NCBI GenBank assembly: GCA_037142875.1
Contig: JBAWZV010000002.1
Location: forward strand, 1-64,000
Length of the DNA stretch: 64,000 nt
From: PALSA-600 sp037142875
Lineage (GTDB): Bacteria; Actinomycetota; Thermoleophilia; Gaiellales; Gaiellaceae
Direction: 5' to 3'
The notes beneath the pieces are model-generated. The model was not told where the DNA came from. It made no database searches and saw only the letters and a program-made list of their open reading frames with translations. A program made the translations under genes and the position numbers. Below, one piece after another: positions 53,037 through 62,910 of the stretch (within the stretch, counting starts at the first letter, position 1; every line of letters starts with the position of its first letter).

Positions 53037-54275
53037 ATGAGGCGGGGAGGTGCAGAGCTCGAGTCGAGGATCCTGATCCTCGTGACCCTCGCGCTCGTTG
53101 CATTCGGTGTCGTGATGGTCTACTCCGCGACGTCCGCGTCAGCTGCGGTCGGCGGGTCGAACCCGAACTACTACCTCGAGCGTCAGGGCATCTACGCGGT
53201 ACTCGGAATCACCCTGATGGTGATCGCGCAACGCTGGGACTACCGCCGGCTCCGCGTGATCACGCCGGCGCTCGTCATCGGGTCGCTTGCGGCGCTCGTT
53301 GCTGTCCTCGTGATCGGGCCTGCCATCAATGGCGCACACCGTTGGATCGCTGTCGGCCCAGCGGTCTTCCAGCCCTCGGAGTTCTCGAAGCTGGCCCTCG
53401 GAATCTGGGCTGCCACCTACCTCTCGCGCCACCGGGCCCCGCGCACGCTCGCCGAGCTCGGCCGTCCTGTTGGCCTGCTCGCCTGCACCTACGCCGCGCT
53501 CGTGATCATCGAGCCGGATCTCGGAACGGCGATCACCCTCTTTGTGATGCTCGCCGCGATTCTTCTCGTCGCGGGGACCCCCGCCCGGGTTCTCGGAGTC
53601 GCGCTCGGTGGTGCCGGCGCTCTCGGGACGCTCGCGATCTGGATGGAGCCGTACCGGCGCGCGCGCTTCTTCGCCTTTCTCCATCCGTGGAACGACGCTC
53701 AGGGGACGGGCTTCCAGATTGTCCAGGCCAAGATCGGCATGGGATCGGGCGGGATCTTCGGCGTCGGGCTTGGCCAGGGAGTCCAGAAGATCTTCTACCT
53801 CCCCGAGGCCCACACGGACATGATGCTCGCGAACATCGGCGAGGAGATGGGGCTGCTCGGCGTCGGGATCGTGATTGTCGCCTACGCCGCGTTCGCGTAT
53901 GCCGGGCTTCGCCTCGCGCTCGGGTGCCGTGATCCGTTCGGCAAGCTGCTCGGCGTCGGACTCACCGTGCTCGTTGCCGGCCAGGCCACGATCAACATGG
54001 CCGCTGTGCTCGGGGTCGCTCCGCTGACGGGAATTCCACTCCCGTTTCTCTCCTACGGAGGCTCGAGCCTCGTCGTGCTGCTCGCCTCCGTCGGAATCCT
54101 GCTTAACATCGGTGCTCGTGGGAACACACAGACAGCTTCGGTGCGTGATCGCGGCCGGCGGGACAGCGGGACACGTGCTGTCGGCGCTGGCGGTGGCGGA
54201 GGCGCTGACGGAACGCGGCGTGTTCGTGACACTCGCCGGGTCGCCGGATCGCGTCGAAGCACAGCTCGTCCCTGA
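53037..54275 (+). CDS. ftsW: Lipid II polymerase FtsW (SEDS family) with a tail running into murG
   Basis: 412 residues from ATG 53037 (AGGA upstream; TAGGAT at 53002-53007 may be its -10 box). Ten membrane helices; SEDS signatures HRWIAVGPAVFQPSEFSKLA, EPDLGTA, GIFGVGLGQGVQK, LPEAHTDMMLANIGEEMG and TGIPLPFLSYGGSSL. It polymerises septal glycan. The family core ends at NIGARGN (~residue 362), yet the frame continues for ~50 Arg/Gly residues over the murG start, a 164-base overlap. Confidence 0.94.
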   Translation: MRRGGAELESRILILVTLALVAFGVVMVYSATSASAAVGGSNPNYYLERQGIYAVLGITLMVIAQRWDYRRLRVITPALVIGSLAALVAVLVIGPAINGAHRWIAVGPAVFQPSEFSKLALGIWAATYLSRHRAPRTLAELGRPVGLLACTYAALVIIEPDLGTAITLFVMLAAILLVAGTPARVLGVALGGAGALGTLAIWMEPYRRARFFAFLHPWNDAQGTGFQIVQAKIGMGSGGIFGVGLGQGVQKIFYLPEAHTDMMLANIGEEMGLLGVGIVIVAYAAFAYAGLRLALGCRDPFGKLLGVGLTVLVAGQATINMAAVLGVAPLTGIPLPFLSYGGSSLVVLLASVGILLNIGARGNTQTASVRDRGRRDSGTRAVGAGGGGGADGTRRVRDTRRVAGSRRSTARP

Positions 54276-55188
54276 CGCAGGGTTCGAGCTCGACACGTTC
54301 CGGATCAGCGGCTTCCCCCGGAAGCCCTCGGTTGCGCTCGCTCGCGCGCTCATTCGCGCCGCCGCAGCGCCGCCTGCCTGTCGCGCCATCCTGCGACGGC
54401 GACGGCCCGACGTGGTCTTCGGGGCCGGCGGATACGTCGCCGGGCCCATGGTGCTCGCCGCCGCCACGATGCGGATCCCGGCGGCGGTCGCCGAGGCCGA
54501 CGCACACCTCGGGCTCGCGAATCGCCTCGCCGCCCCGTTTGCGAAGCGCATCTTTCTGGCCTATCCGATCACCGGGCGAGAGGGGAGCAAGGTGCGGGTC
54601 GTCGGTCGCCCGATCCCGGCGCGTTCTCGTGGGATCTCGAAGGAGGCTGGGCGCGAGATCTTCGAGCTTCCCGCCGAGGGGCCGGTGTTGCTCGTGACCG
54701 GGGCTCTCGCGGGGGCGCACACGCTCAACGAGGTGGTGATCGAGGCGTTTGGCGAGTCCGGACCGGCGATCCTCCACATCAGCGGCGCGCGTGACTACGA
54801 CGCTCTTCGACGCCGCGTCACCCGATCTGACTACCGACTGATCCCTTCGACGGATCGCATCGGCGCTGCGTACTCGGCGGCCGACCTCATCGTGTCGCGC
54901 TCGGGTGGATCGGTGTGGGAGATGGCCGCGGCCGGCAAGCCGGCCGTTCTCGTCCCGTACCCGTTTGCGACGGCCGATCACCAGGCTCGGAACGCCGAGT
55001 ACTTCGCGTCGGCGGGCGGGGCTATCATGGTGCGCGAGCTCGACGTCGAGGACGTCCCCGAACACGTGCGCTCGCTGCTTCGCGACCCGGCGAGGCTCCA
55101 CTCCATGAGCGAGGCGATGCTGCGCGTTGCCAGGCCTCGTGCGGCCGACGAGATCGCCGAGGAGCTGATTGCTCTTGCTCGCGCTTGA
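54112..55188 (+). CDS. murG: Lipid II synthase MurG (GlcNAc transferase)
   Basis: 358 residues from GTG 54112; GTG 54145, just before the conserved IAAGGTAGH, is a good alternative. GT28 features: AAGGTAGHVLSALAVAEAL, GAGGYVAGPMVLAA, AVAEADAHLGLANR (normally an E-Q-N form), LLVTGALAGAHTLN (usually a GGSxGA), and SRSGGSVWEMAAAGKPAVLVPYP. It adds GlcNAc to lipid I. Several motif changes make it a divergent but plausible MurG. Confidence 0.92.
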   Translation: MLVGTHRQLRCVIAAGGTAGHVLSALAVAEALTERGVFVTLAGSPDRVEAQLVPDAGFELDTFRISGFPRKPSVALARALIRAAAAPPACRAILRRRRPDVVFGAGGYVAGPMVLAAATMRIPAAVAEADAHLGLANRLAAPFAKRIFLAYPITGREGSKVRVVGRPIPARSRGISKEAGREIFELPAEGPVLLVTGALAGAHTLNEVVIEAFGESGPAILHISGARDYDALRRRVTRSDYRLIPSTDRIGAAYSAADLIVSRSGGSVWEMAAAGKPAVLVPYPFATADHQARNAEYFASAGGAIMVRELDVEDVPEHVRSLLRDPARLHSMSEAMLRVARPRAADEIAEELIALARA

Positions 55189-56353
55189 CGGACGGAGGCT
55201 GTGGTTCGTGGGTATCGGCGGCGCCGGGCTCTCGTCCTATGCCCAGCTCGCTCGCGACTGGGGGGCAGAGGTCGGCGGGTGGGACCGCGCCGAGACGCCG
55301 TACCTCGAACCGCTCGCCGGAATCGCCGTTGAGATCTCGCCCGACCCGGTCGTGCCCACCGGCTGGGAGGTGATCGTCTCGAGCGCGTACCCGACCGTTT
55401 CGGGGACGAGGCGCGCGGACTTTCTCGCGGAGCTCGTAGGCATTCGCAACTCGATCGTGGTCGGCGGATCACACGGCAAGAGCACCACCTCGGCGATGAT
55501 CGCCTTCGCGCTCCACGAGTGCGGCGATGACCCTGCCTGGCTCGTCGGCGCGCCCGTTCCACAGCTCGGGAGCAACGCGGGATCGGGCGCGGGGTGGCTT
55601 GTCGTCGAGGGTGACGAGTCCGACCGCACCGTCTTCAGTCTTCCGGCGGAGATCGCGGTCGTGACGAACGTCGAGCTCGAGCACCACACCGAGTTCCACT
55701 CGCTCGGCGAGCTCGAAGGCGAGTTCGCGCGGTGGACGGCAGGCGTCCCACACGTCGTGCGCGATGCACCGCCGTTTACCGGTGAGCTGCTCGTTCCGGG
55801 TGAGCACAACAGACGAAACGCCGGTTCGGCGCTCGAGGCCCTCGTTCTCGCCGGCTGCGACCGGGCGGCGGCGGCCGACGCGCTCTCGCGCTTCTCAGGC
55901 GTCGGACGACGCTTCGACGTCACCGAGGCCGGGGGCATCACGATCATCGACGACTACGCCCACCACCCAACAGAGCTCGCTGCGAATATCTCCGCGGCCC
56001 GGAGTCGGTACCCCGGTCGGCGGCTCCGCGTGATCTTCCAGCCGCATCTCTACTCGCGGACGCGTCACCTCGCCGGGGAGCTCGGGGCGGTGCTCGCCGA
56101 CGCGGACGATGTCGCCGTCACGGACGTCTACGGTGCTCGCGAGCTGCCGATCGTCGGCGTCTCGGGGAAGCTCGTGGTCGAAGCCGTGTCCGACCACGGA
56201 CGCCTCGCGGGTTGGATGCCGACCGTCGAGGACGCCGTCGCGTTCATCGGTGGCCGTGCCGAGCCCGGTGATCTCATTCTCATCGCGGGTGCCGGCGACA
56301 TCGATCGTGCTGCCGCGCTTCTTCGTGAGCAGTTGGAGCTGCGTCGACGATGA
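55169..56353 (+). CDS. murC: UDP-N-acetylmuramate-alanine ligase
   Basis: 394 residues from TTG 55169, GAGGAG four bases upstream, 20 bases inside murG. N-terminal FVGIGGAGLSSYAQLARDWG (UDP binding), ATP loop VVGGSHGKSTTSAM (usually GTHGKTT), EGDESDRTVF, NVELEHHTEF, GEHNRRNAGSA, and FQPHLYSRTRHLA. Mur ligases add L-Ala to UDP-MurNAc here. Shorter than the usual ~450, mostly in the C-terminal domain. ATGA overlap with murB. Confidence 0.92.
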   Translation: MLLLALDGRRLWFVGIGGAGLSSYAQLARDWGAEVGGWDRAETPYLEPLAGIAVEISPDPVVPTGWEVIVSSAYPTVSGTRRADFLAELVGIRNSIVVGGSHGKSTTSAMIAFALHECGDDPAWLVGAPVPQLGSNAGSGAGWLVVEGDESDRTVFSLPAEIAVVTNVELEHHTEFHSLGELEGEFARWTAGVPHVVRDAPPFTGELLVPGEHNRRNAGSALEALVLAGCDRAAAADALSRFSGVGRRFDVTEAGGITIIDDYAHHPTELAANISAARSRYPGRRLRVIFQPHLYSRTRHLAGELGAVLADADDVAVTDVYGARELPIVGVSGKLVVEAVSDHGRLAGWMPTVEDAVAFIGGRAEPGDLILIAGAGDIDRAAALLREQLELRRR

Positions 56354-57240
56354 CAGGCCTGCCGGCGCTGAGCGAGCACGTTGCACTGGCGCGCTTCACA
56401 ACGCTCGGCACGGGCGGGCCCGCTCGGCTCTTTGCCCGCCCCGAGAGCCTTGATGAGCTTGTCGAGCTGCTGCGCTACGGCCGCGAGCACGGTCTGCCCG
56501 TCGAGCCGATCGGTCTTGGCTCAAACCTTCTCGTCGCCGACGCCGGCGTCGAGGCGGTTGTCGTTCGCCTCGCGGGCTCGCTGGCGTCGGTCGACGTCGT
56601 CGGGTCGATCTTGACGGCTGGTGGAGGGGCGACGAACGCCGTCTGCCTCCATCGCGCACGCGCCTCGGGACTCGGAGGGTTCGAGTTTGCCTCCGCGATC
56701 CCCGGTACAGCCGGGGCCGGTGTGCGGATGAACGCTGGTGCATACGGCAGTAACTGGGCGGCGGTGTTGCTCGATGCCGTGGTCGTCGACGCTGACGGCC
56801 CGAGGACGGTGCCGGTCGCCGACCTCGGCCTCGCGTATCGCCACTCGAACATCGCGCCCGGCGAGATCGTTGCGTCGGTGCGCTACCAGCTCGTACCCCG
56901 TCCAGAGGAGGAGATCAAGGCTGACGTCTCGCGGCTACTCGCGCAACGCAAGGCGACGCAGCCGACAAACAAGCGCACGTTCGGGAGCGTCTTCAAGAAT
57001 CCCGAGCACGAGCTCGGAGCGGGGCGTCTGATCGAAGAGGTCGGGCTCAAGGGGGCGGAGATTGGTGGCGCATGCATCTCACAGCGACACGCGAACTTCA
57101 TCGAGAACATGGGTGGGGCCACCTCGAGCGATGTAATTGCTCTCATGGCAGAGGCGCGTCGCCGCGTCGCCGACCGGTTCGGGGTCGTGCTCGAACACGA
57201 GGTGAGGCTTCTCGGACAGATCGAGCTGCCCGCGCTGTAG
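56350..57240 (+). CDS. murB: UDP-N-acetylenolpyruvoylglucosamine reductase
   Basis: 296 residues. FAD-binding FTTLGTGGPARLF, GLGSNLLVADAG, GFEFASAIPGTAGAGVRMNAGAYGS, YRHSNIAPGEIV, and catalytic Ser/Glu region RTFGSVFKNPE then GACISQRHANFIEN. It reduces the enolpyruvyl group with NADPH to make UDP-MurNAc, the substrate of MurC made by the gene before it. Confidence 0.95.
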   Translation: MTGLPALSEHVALARFTTLGTGGPARLFARPESLDELVELLRYGREHGLPVEPIGLGSNLLVADAGVEAVVVRLAGSLASVDVVGSILTAGGGATNAVCLHRARASGLGGFEFASAIPGTAGAGVRMNAGAYGSNWAAVLLDAVVVDADGPRTVPVADLGLAYRHSNIAPGEIVASVRYQLVPRPEEEIKADVSRLLAQRKATQPTNKRTFGSVFKNPEHELGAGRLIEEVGLKGAEIGGACISQRHANFIENMGGATSSDVIALMAEARRRVADRFGVVLEHEVRLLGQIELPAL

Positions 57241-57271
57241 GGAAACTGGAGGCGACGGCGAACACGGCCCT

Positions 57272-58084
57272 GTGGCCGCGAGGAAGAAAGACATTCCATC
57301 CACGGCTGCCGCCGTGTCGACTCGGCGGAGCGCAGCCCCGACGTATCGCTGGGCTCCGTCAGGTCGATCAGTAGCAGTCGGGCTTGCCCTCCTCGGGCTC
57401 GCGGTCGGAGGATATTTCGGCGCTCTCGAGACCTCGGTCTTTGCCGTGCGCAACGTCGTCGTCGTCGGTGGCAGCACTCGTGTGCAGGCCGAGGTCAAGG
57501 CTGCGCTCACCATGGAGGCAGGCAGAAGCCTGCTCCGCATCTCGAGCACCGACCTGAGTCGTCGAACCGCAGCGATCCCTGACCTCGTCTCGGTCTCGTT
57601 CGATCGCTCGTTCCCTCATACGCTCCGGATCCGAGTCACCGCCGAGCACGCCGTGATGCTGCTGCGCCGGGGCTCGGCCACCTGGGTCGTCTCGGCCCGG
57701 GGGAGAGTGATGCGCAAGATCAGCTCCGCCTCGCACAGCAACCTGCCTCGCGTCTGGGTGCCGAGGGGCGCCGCCGTCGACGTCGGCGCGACGCTGACCC
57801 CCGAGGCCGGTGGCCTCGCAGCCGCCGCCCTCGCGCCGATCGCTGCCGGGGCATTTCCGGCCAACATCCGCTTTGTCCGTCTGAGCGATCAGGAGCTCAC
57901 GCTCATGATGGGGTCGGGGCTCGAGGTCAGGCTCGGTGACATCGGCGATCTGCGGCTCAAGCTCGCGATCGCAAAGCGCATTCTGCGCGTCGTCGGGGCA
58001 GAGGCGGCACCGGGCGCGTATATCGACGTCAGCGTCCCCGAGCGACCTGTCCTGGGCGCCCAGAACCCTCAAGTCGGAGGTTGA
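57272..58084 (+). CDS. ftsQ: Cell division protein FtsQ/DivIB
   Basis: 270 residues from GTG 57272: a cytoplasmic tail (~30 residues), one transmembrane helix (~34-52), then the POTRA domain (FAVRNVVVVGGSTRVQAEVK, RSLLRISSTDLSRR, VSVSFDRSFPHTLRIRVTAEH) and a beta domain. FtsQ links early and late divisome proteins. No ftsA lies before ftsZ, as in most actinobacteria. Confidence 0.9.
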   Translation: MAARKKDIPSTAAAVSTRRSAAPTYRWAPSGRSVAVGLALLGLAVGGYFGALETSVFAVRNVVVVGGSTRVQAEVKAALTMEAGRSLLRISSTDLSRRTAAIPDLVSVSFDRSFPHTLRIRVTAEHAVMLLRRGSATWVVSARGRVMRKISSASHSNLPRVWVPRGAAVDVGATLTPEAGGLAAAALAPIAAGAFPANIRFVRLSDQELTLMMGSGLEVRLGDIGDLRLKLAIAKRILRVVGAEAAPGAYIDVSVPERPVLGAQNPQVGG

Positions 58085-58123
58085 GCTTGAGGTTTAGGTC
58101 GGTCGAGCTTGACGGTTTCCGCA

Positions 58124-58152
58124 TTGACAAGAGGTCCAGCCGCCCGTACTCT
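58124..58152 (+). promoter_or_regulatory. Consensus-like ftsZ promoter
   Basis: TTGACA (58124-58129), a 17-base spacer and TACTCT (58147-58152): the best -35/-10 pair seen in this window. Transcription would start near 58159, giving a ~60-base leader. AGCTTGAGGT occurs at the start and near the end of this 134-base region. Confidence 0.75.
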
Positions 58153-58218
58153 CATGGTAGGAGGAGAGGCGCGACAGCCCCATGCTCCACTTCAGCTTGA
58201 GGTCGCGTCGACATTGAC

Positions 58219-59280
58219 ATGAGAGATCGTTCCGGGAACTACCTAGCGGTAATCAAGGTCGTCGGCGTTGGCGGCGGCGGTACGAACGCGGTCAACCGCA
58301 TGGTCGACGCGGGCCTGACGGGCGTTGAGTTCGTCGCGGTGAACACCGACGCGCAGGCACTTCTCATGTGCGACGCCGACGTCAAGATTCACATCGGCGC
58401 AAAGGCGACACGTGGACTCGGCGCCGGCGCTGATCCGTCGGTCGGCCACGCCGCCGCGCTCGAGAGCCGGGACGAGTTGAAGGAGGCGCTCAAGGGCGCC
58501 GACATGATCTTTGTCACCGCCGGTGAGGGTGGCGGCACAGGAACCGGAGCAGCACCGATCGTCGCCGAACTCGGGCGCGAACTGGAGGCGCTCACCGTCG
58601 GTGTCGTGACGAGACCGTTCAGCTTCGAGGGACGTCGCCGCGGCCATCAGGCCGAGCAAGGCATCACCGAGCTCTCGGAGAAGGTCGACACCCTGATCGT
58701 GATCGAGAACGATCGCCTCCTGCAGGTCGTAGAGAAGCGCACGCCGCTCTCGGACGCCTTCAAGATGGCCGACGACATTCTCCGCCAGGGCGTCCAGGGC
58801 ATTACCGACCTGATCACCGTTCCCGGGATCGTCAACCTTGACTTCGCCGACGTTCGCACGATCATGCGCGACGCAGGCTCGGCACTCATGGGTATCGGTA
58901 TCGCCTCGGGCGAGAACCGTGCGAGCGAGGCCGCCCGTACTGCCGTCAGCTCACCGCTGCTTGAGTCCTCGATCGACGGCGCGACCGGCCTGCTGCTCAA
59001 CATCACGGGCCCGTCCGACCTCGGTCTCTTCGAGGTCAACGAGGCTGCCGAGGTCGTCACGAGCGCCGCCGACCAGAACGCCAACGTCATCTTCGGTGCG
59101 GTCATCGACGACACCCAGTCGGATCAGGTTCGCGTCACGGTGATCGCGACGGGCTTCGGCGGCCAGCGCCGCCGGCGAGCACGCATGTCGTTCGAGGGTG
59201 GTTCGTCGCCGAGCACGTCCGGCAGCTCGTCGCCTTCGTCGGACTCGCTCGACGTTCCGTCGTTCCTCCGCGGCGAGTAG
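58219..59280 (+). CDS. ftsZ: Cell division GTPase FtsZ
   Basis: 353 residues. GTP-binding IKVVGVGGGGTNAVNRM, tubulin signature EGGGTGTGAAPIVAE, VDTLIVIENDRLL, and T7-loop VNLDFADVRTIM with the catalytic Asp. After a Ser-rich linker of only ~25 residues comes the C-terminal peptide DSLDVPSFLRGE that binds partner proteins. It forms the Z ring. The ATG has no ribosome site at normal distance (GAGG is ~15 bases away). Confidence 0.97.
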   Translation: MRDRSGNYLAVIKVVGVGGGGTNAVNRMVDAGLTGVEFVAVNTDAQALLMCDADVKIHIGAKATRGLGAGADPSVGHAAALESRDELKEALKGADMIFVTAGEGGGTGTGAAPIVAELGRELEALTVGVVTRPFSFEGRRRGHQAEQGITELSEKVDTLIVIENDRLLQVVEKRTPLSDAFKMADDILRQGVQGITDLITVPGIVNLDFADVRTIMRDAGSALMGIGIASGENRASEAARTAVSSPLLESSIDGATGLLLNITGPSDLGLFEVNEAAEVVTSAADQNANVIFGAVIDDTQSDQVRVTVIATGFGGQRRRRARMSFEGGSSPSTSGSSSPSSDSLDVPSFLRGE

Positions 59281-59390
59281 CCACACCGGCCGGGCACGCC
59301 CGGACGCCGCAGACGACCGACCTTCGCGGATCCGTAGTTCACCAGCGCCGATCAGCGCGTACCACGATGTAGCGGCGCGCCTGACGCGGG

Positions 59391-59410
59391 AACCTCCGGA
59401 AAAGGAGGTT
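59391..59410 (+). promoter_or_regulatory. Hairpin masking the ribosome site of the next gene
   Basis: AACCTCC (59391-59397) pairs perfectly with GGAGGTT (59404-59410) around a GGAAAA loop. The right arm and loop contain the whole AAAGGAGG ribosome site (59401-59408) for the ATG at 59415. Confidence 0.6.
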
Positions 59411-59414
59411 GACC

Positions 59415-60047
59415 ATGAACGGGCATGGACGAATGTTGGTCGCACTGTCGGCTGTCGGTTCGCTCCTGATCTGGGCAGCACTTGCCGCGTCTGCAGGCTC
59501 CATCGTTGTCAACGGCACGGCCGAGGTCGGGCCGGTTGCGACGGATGACGCCAACGTCGTGGCGCCGCAAGGGTGGACGACCACCGGCAGCTTCACGGGC
59601 GTCAGGTACGGCAGCTCGGGTGTTCCGGGTATCGACGCCTCGGCGGCCATCCACGGAGGAGTCTCGATGTTCGCGGGTGGGCCGAACAACGCATCCTCGG
59701 CGGCGTGGCAGAGCGTGAAGCTCCCCGCCGTGTGGGTGAAGGCAGTCGCCGCAGGGCGAGGGAACGCCAGGTTCACCGCCGCGCTGGGAGGCTGGGAGGG
59801 ACAGCCCGATGCTGCAACCGTCACCTACCTCTTCCAGGATGGCGGAGGCGCGACTGTCGGGTCGATCCGTCTCGGGCCCGTCACACCGCAGATGCGGGTC
59901 AATGTCACGAAGCTCATTGCTGTCTCGAAGACTGCGGTGGTGCCCGCATCCACACGATCCGTCAAGGTGACGATTACAGCGATCCGGGGATCGGGAGCCT
60001 ATAACGACGGATACGCAGACAACGTCGGCATGACGCTGGTCGGCTGA
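59415..60047 (+). CDS. Secreted protein of unknown function with a beta-sandwich-like domain
   Basis: 210 residues from ATG 59415 (AAGGAGG, six-base spacing). A signal peptide (to ~residue 28, Ala-Ser-Ala) and a mature part starting SIVVNGTAEVGPVATDDANVV; the pattern (NG-x-AE, WTTTGSFTGVRYG, FAGGPNNASSAAWQ, a late DGYADNV) is like carbohydrate-binding CBM/jelly-roll domains found in actinobacterial exoproteins. No catalytic motif. It stands alone between ftsZ and the gcv operon, with hairpins at both ends. Confidence 0.7.
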   Translation: MNGHGRMLVALSAVGSLLIWAALAASAGSIVVNGTAEVGPVATDDANVVAPQGWTTTGSFTGVRYGSSGVPGIDASAAIHGGVSMFAGGPNNASSAAWQSVKLPAVWVKAVAAGRGNARFTAALGGWEGQPDAATVTYLFQDGGGATVGSIRLGPVTPQMRVNVTKLIAVSKTAVVPASTRSVKVTITAIRGSGAYNDGYADNVGMTLVG

Positions 60048-60056
60048 GCGGCGCGC

Positions 60057-60086
60057 GGCGCGGCTGCGCGAGAGCGTCGCCGCGCC
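60057..60086 (+). terminator. GC-rich hairpin after the secreted protein gene
   Basis: GGCGCGGC (60057-60064) and GCCGCGCC (60079-60086) make an 8-bp stem, with inner GCG/CGC pairing. No T-run. Confidence 0.5.
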
Positions 60087-60125
60087 GCCCGCGCGTTACC
60101 GACGCGCCGCTCGGATCGACGCGGT

Positions 60126-60131
60126 TAACAT
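60126..60131 (+). promoter_or_regulatory. -10 box TAACAT, leaderless gcv operon
   Basis: TAACAT lies 7 bases before the GTG at 60139; no ribosome site or riboswitch between them. Confidence 0.5.
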
Positions 60132-60138
60132 CGGGCGG

Positions 60139-61188
60139 GTGGACAACCTCCATCGCACGCCGCTCTACGACAAGCACGTCGAGGCGGGGGCGCGGCTCGT
60201 GCCGTTCGCCGGCTGGGAGATGCCGGTCCAGTACACCGGCGTGATCGAGGAACACCGGGCTGTACGGACAGACGCGGGTGTCTTCGACGTCTCCCACATG
60301 GGCGAGCTCGAGGTCGAGGGCCCGAGGGCGCTCGACCTGCTCCAGGACGTGCTCTCGAACGACGTGGCGAAGCTTGAGATCGGAGACGCGCAGTACACGC
60401 TCCTCACGACGCCTGAAGGCGGGATCGTCGACGACCTGATCGTCTATCGCACGGGCGCATGCAGGTACCTCCTTGTCGTCAACGCGTCGAACCGCGCGGC
60501 CGACTTCGCCTGGATCGTCGAGCGTGAGCGTCGTGGCTCGGATGTGCGCGATGTGTCTGACGACTACGGCCTGCTCGCCGTGCAGGGGCCACGCGCGCTC
60601 GCGCGGCTTGGACTCGCCGCGGGCACGGCGTTCACCTGGGAGACGGGCGTCATCGACGGCGTCGAGGTGATGATCAACCGCACCGGATACACCGGCGAGG
60701 AGGGTGTCGAGCTCGCATGCATGACCGAGGACGCGCCGAAGCTCTGGGACGCAATCCTCGCCCGCGGCGTGGTGCCGTGCGGGCTCGGTGCGCGCGACAC
60801 TCTACGCCTCGAGGTCTGCTACCCGCTACATGGCAACGACATCGGCCGGGACCGGGATGCGATCTCGAGCGGGCTCGGGTGGGTCTGCGCGCTCGAGAAG
60901 GACTTTACGGGCGCTGACCGTCTCCGCGAGATCAAGGCCGCAGGCCCTGATCAGAGGCTCGTGGCCTTTCGGATGACTGAGGTGGCGATCCCCCGTGCGG
61001 GGATGGCGATCGAAGGTGGCGGCGTCGTCACCTCCGGCTCGCATTCACCAATGGTCGATGTCGGCATCGGTCTCGCATACGTTCCCACTTCGATGAGCTC
61101 TCCTGGCACGGAGTTGACGGTCGATGTCCGCGGCCGCGCGCGCCGTGCCCAGGTGGTTCCCAAACCGATCTACAAGCGAGGGGAGTGA
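60139..61188 (+). CDS. gcvT: Glycine cleavage system T-protein (aminomethyltransferase)
   Basis: 349 residues. LHRTPLYDKHVEAGARLVPFAGWEMPVQY, VFDVSHMGELEVEGP, the folate-site NRTGYTGEEGVEL, RDTLRLEVCYPLHGND and the C-terminal barrel VTSGSHSPMVDVGIGLAYV. It moves the methylene group from the H-protein to tetrahydrofolate. First gene of gcvT-H-PA-PB. Confidence 0.95.
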   Translation: MDNLHRTPLYDKHVEAGARLVPFAGWEMPVQYTGVIEEHRAVRTDAGVFDVSHMGELEVEGPRALDLLQDVLSNDVAKLEIGDAQYTLLTTPEGGIVDDLIVYRTGACRYLLVVNASNRAADFAWIVERERRGSDVRDVSDDYGLLAVQGPRALARLGLAAGTAFTWETGVIDGVEVMINRTGYTGEEGVELACMTEDAPKLWDAILARGVVPCGLGARDTLRLEVCYPLHGNDIGRDRDAISSGLGWVCALEKDFTGADRLREIKAAGPDQRLVAFRMTEVAIPRAGMAIEGGGVVTSGSHSPMVDVGIGLAYVPTSMSSPGTELTVDVRGRARRAQVVPKPIYKRGE

Positions 61189-61191
61189 GCA

Positions 61192-61581
61192 GTGGCTGCA
61201 GCCGAGACGTATCCCGATGGCCTGCGTTACAACGCCGAGCACGACTGGGCCCGTGTCGAGGGCGATGAAGCTGTGCTCGGAATCACCTGGCACGCCGCCG
61301 ACGCCCTCGGCGAGCTTGTCCACTACGAGGCACCCGAGGTCGGCACCGCGATCGCAAAGGGCGGCTCCTACGGCGAGGTCGAGTCCGTCAAGGCCGTCTC
61401 GGATCTCATCTCACCGCTCTCCGGAGAGGTGCTCGAGGTCAACGCGATCGTGGTTGACGCACCCGAGACGGTGAACGACGATCCGTACGGCAACGGCTGG
61501 CTCGTCCGTGTGCGACTCAGCAACCCCGCCGAGATCGAGTCGCTCCTGGACGTCGAGGCCTACCGCAAGGAGCTCGACTAA
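61192..61581 (+). CDS. gcvH: Glycine cleavage system H-protein
   Basis: 129 residues from GTG 61192 (GGGGAG before). Lipoyl-domain protein: YNAEHDWARVEGDEAVLGIT, LGELVHYEAPEVG, and lipoyl Lys in YGEVESVKAVSDLISPLSGE. It carries the aminomethyl arm between P and T proteins. It sits 3 bases after gcvT and 3 before gcvPA. Confidence 0.96.
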   Translation: MAAAETYPDGLRYNAEHDWARVEGDEAVLGITWHAADALGELVHYEAPEVGTAIAKGGSYGEVESVKAVSDLISPLSGEVLEVNAIVVDAPETVNDDPYGNGWLVRVRLSNPAEIESLLDVEAYRKELD

Positions 61582-61584
61582 CTC

Positions 61585-62906
<1,322 letters not shown>

Positions 62907-62910
<4 letters not shown>

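Noticed and set aside
60048..60138. Glycine riboswitch before gcvT
   Set aside because: Only 91 bases, GC hairpin, no conserved aptamer core, and the -10 box leaves no leader.
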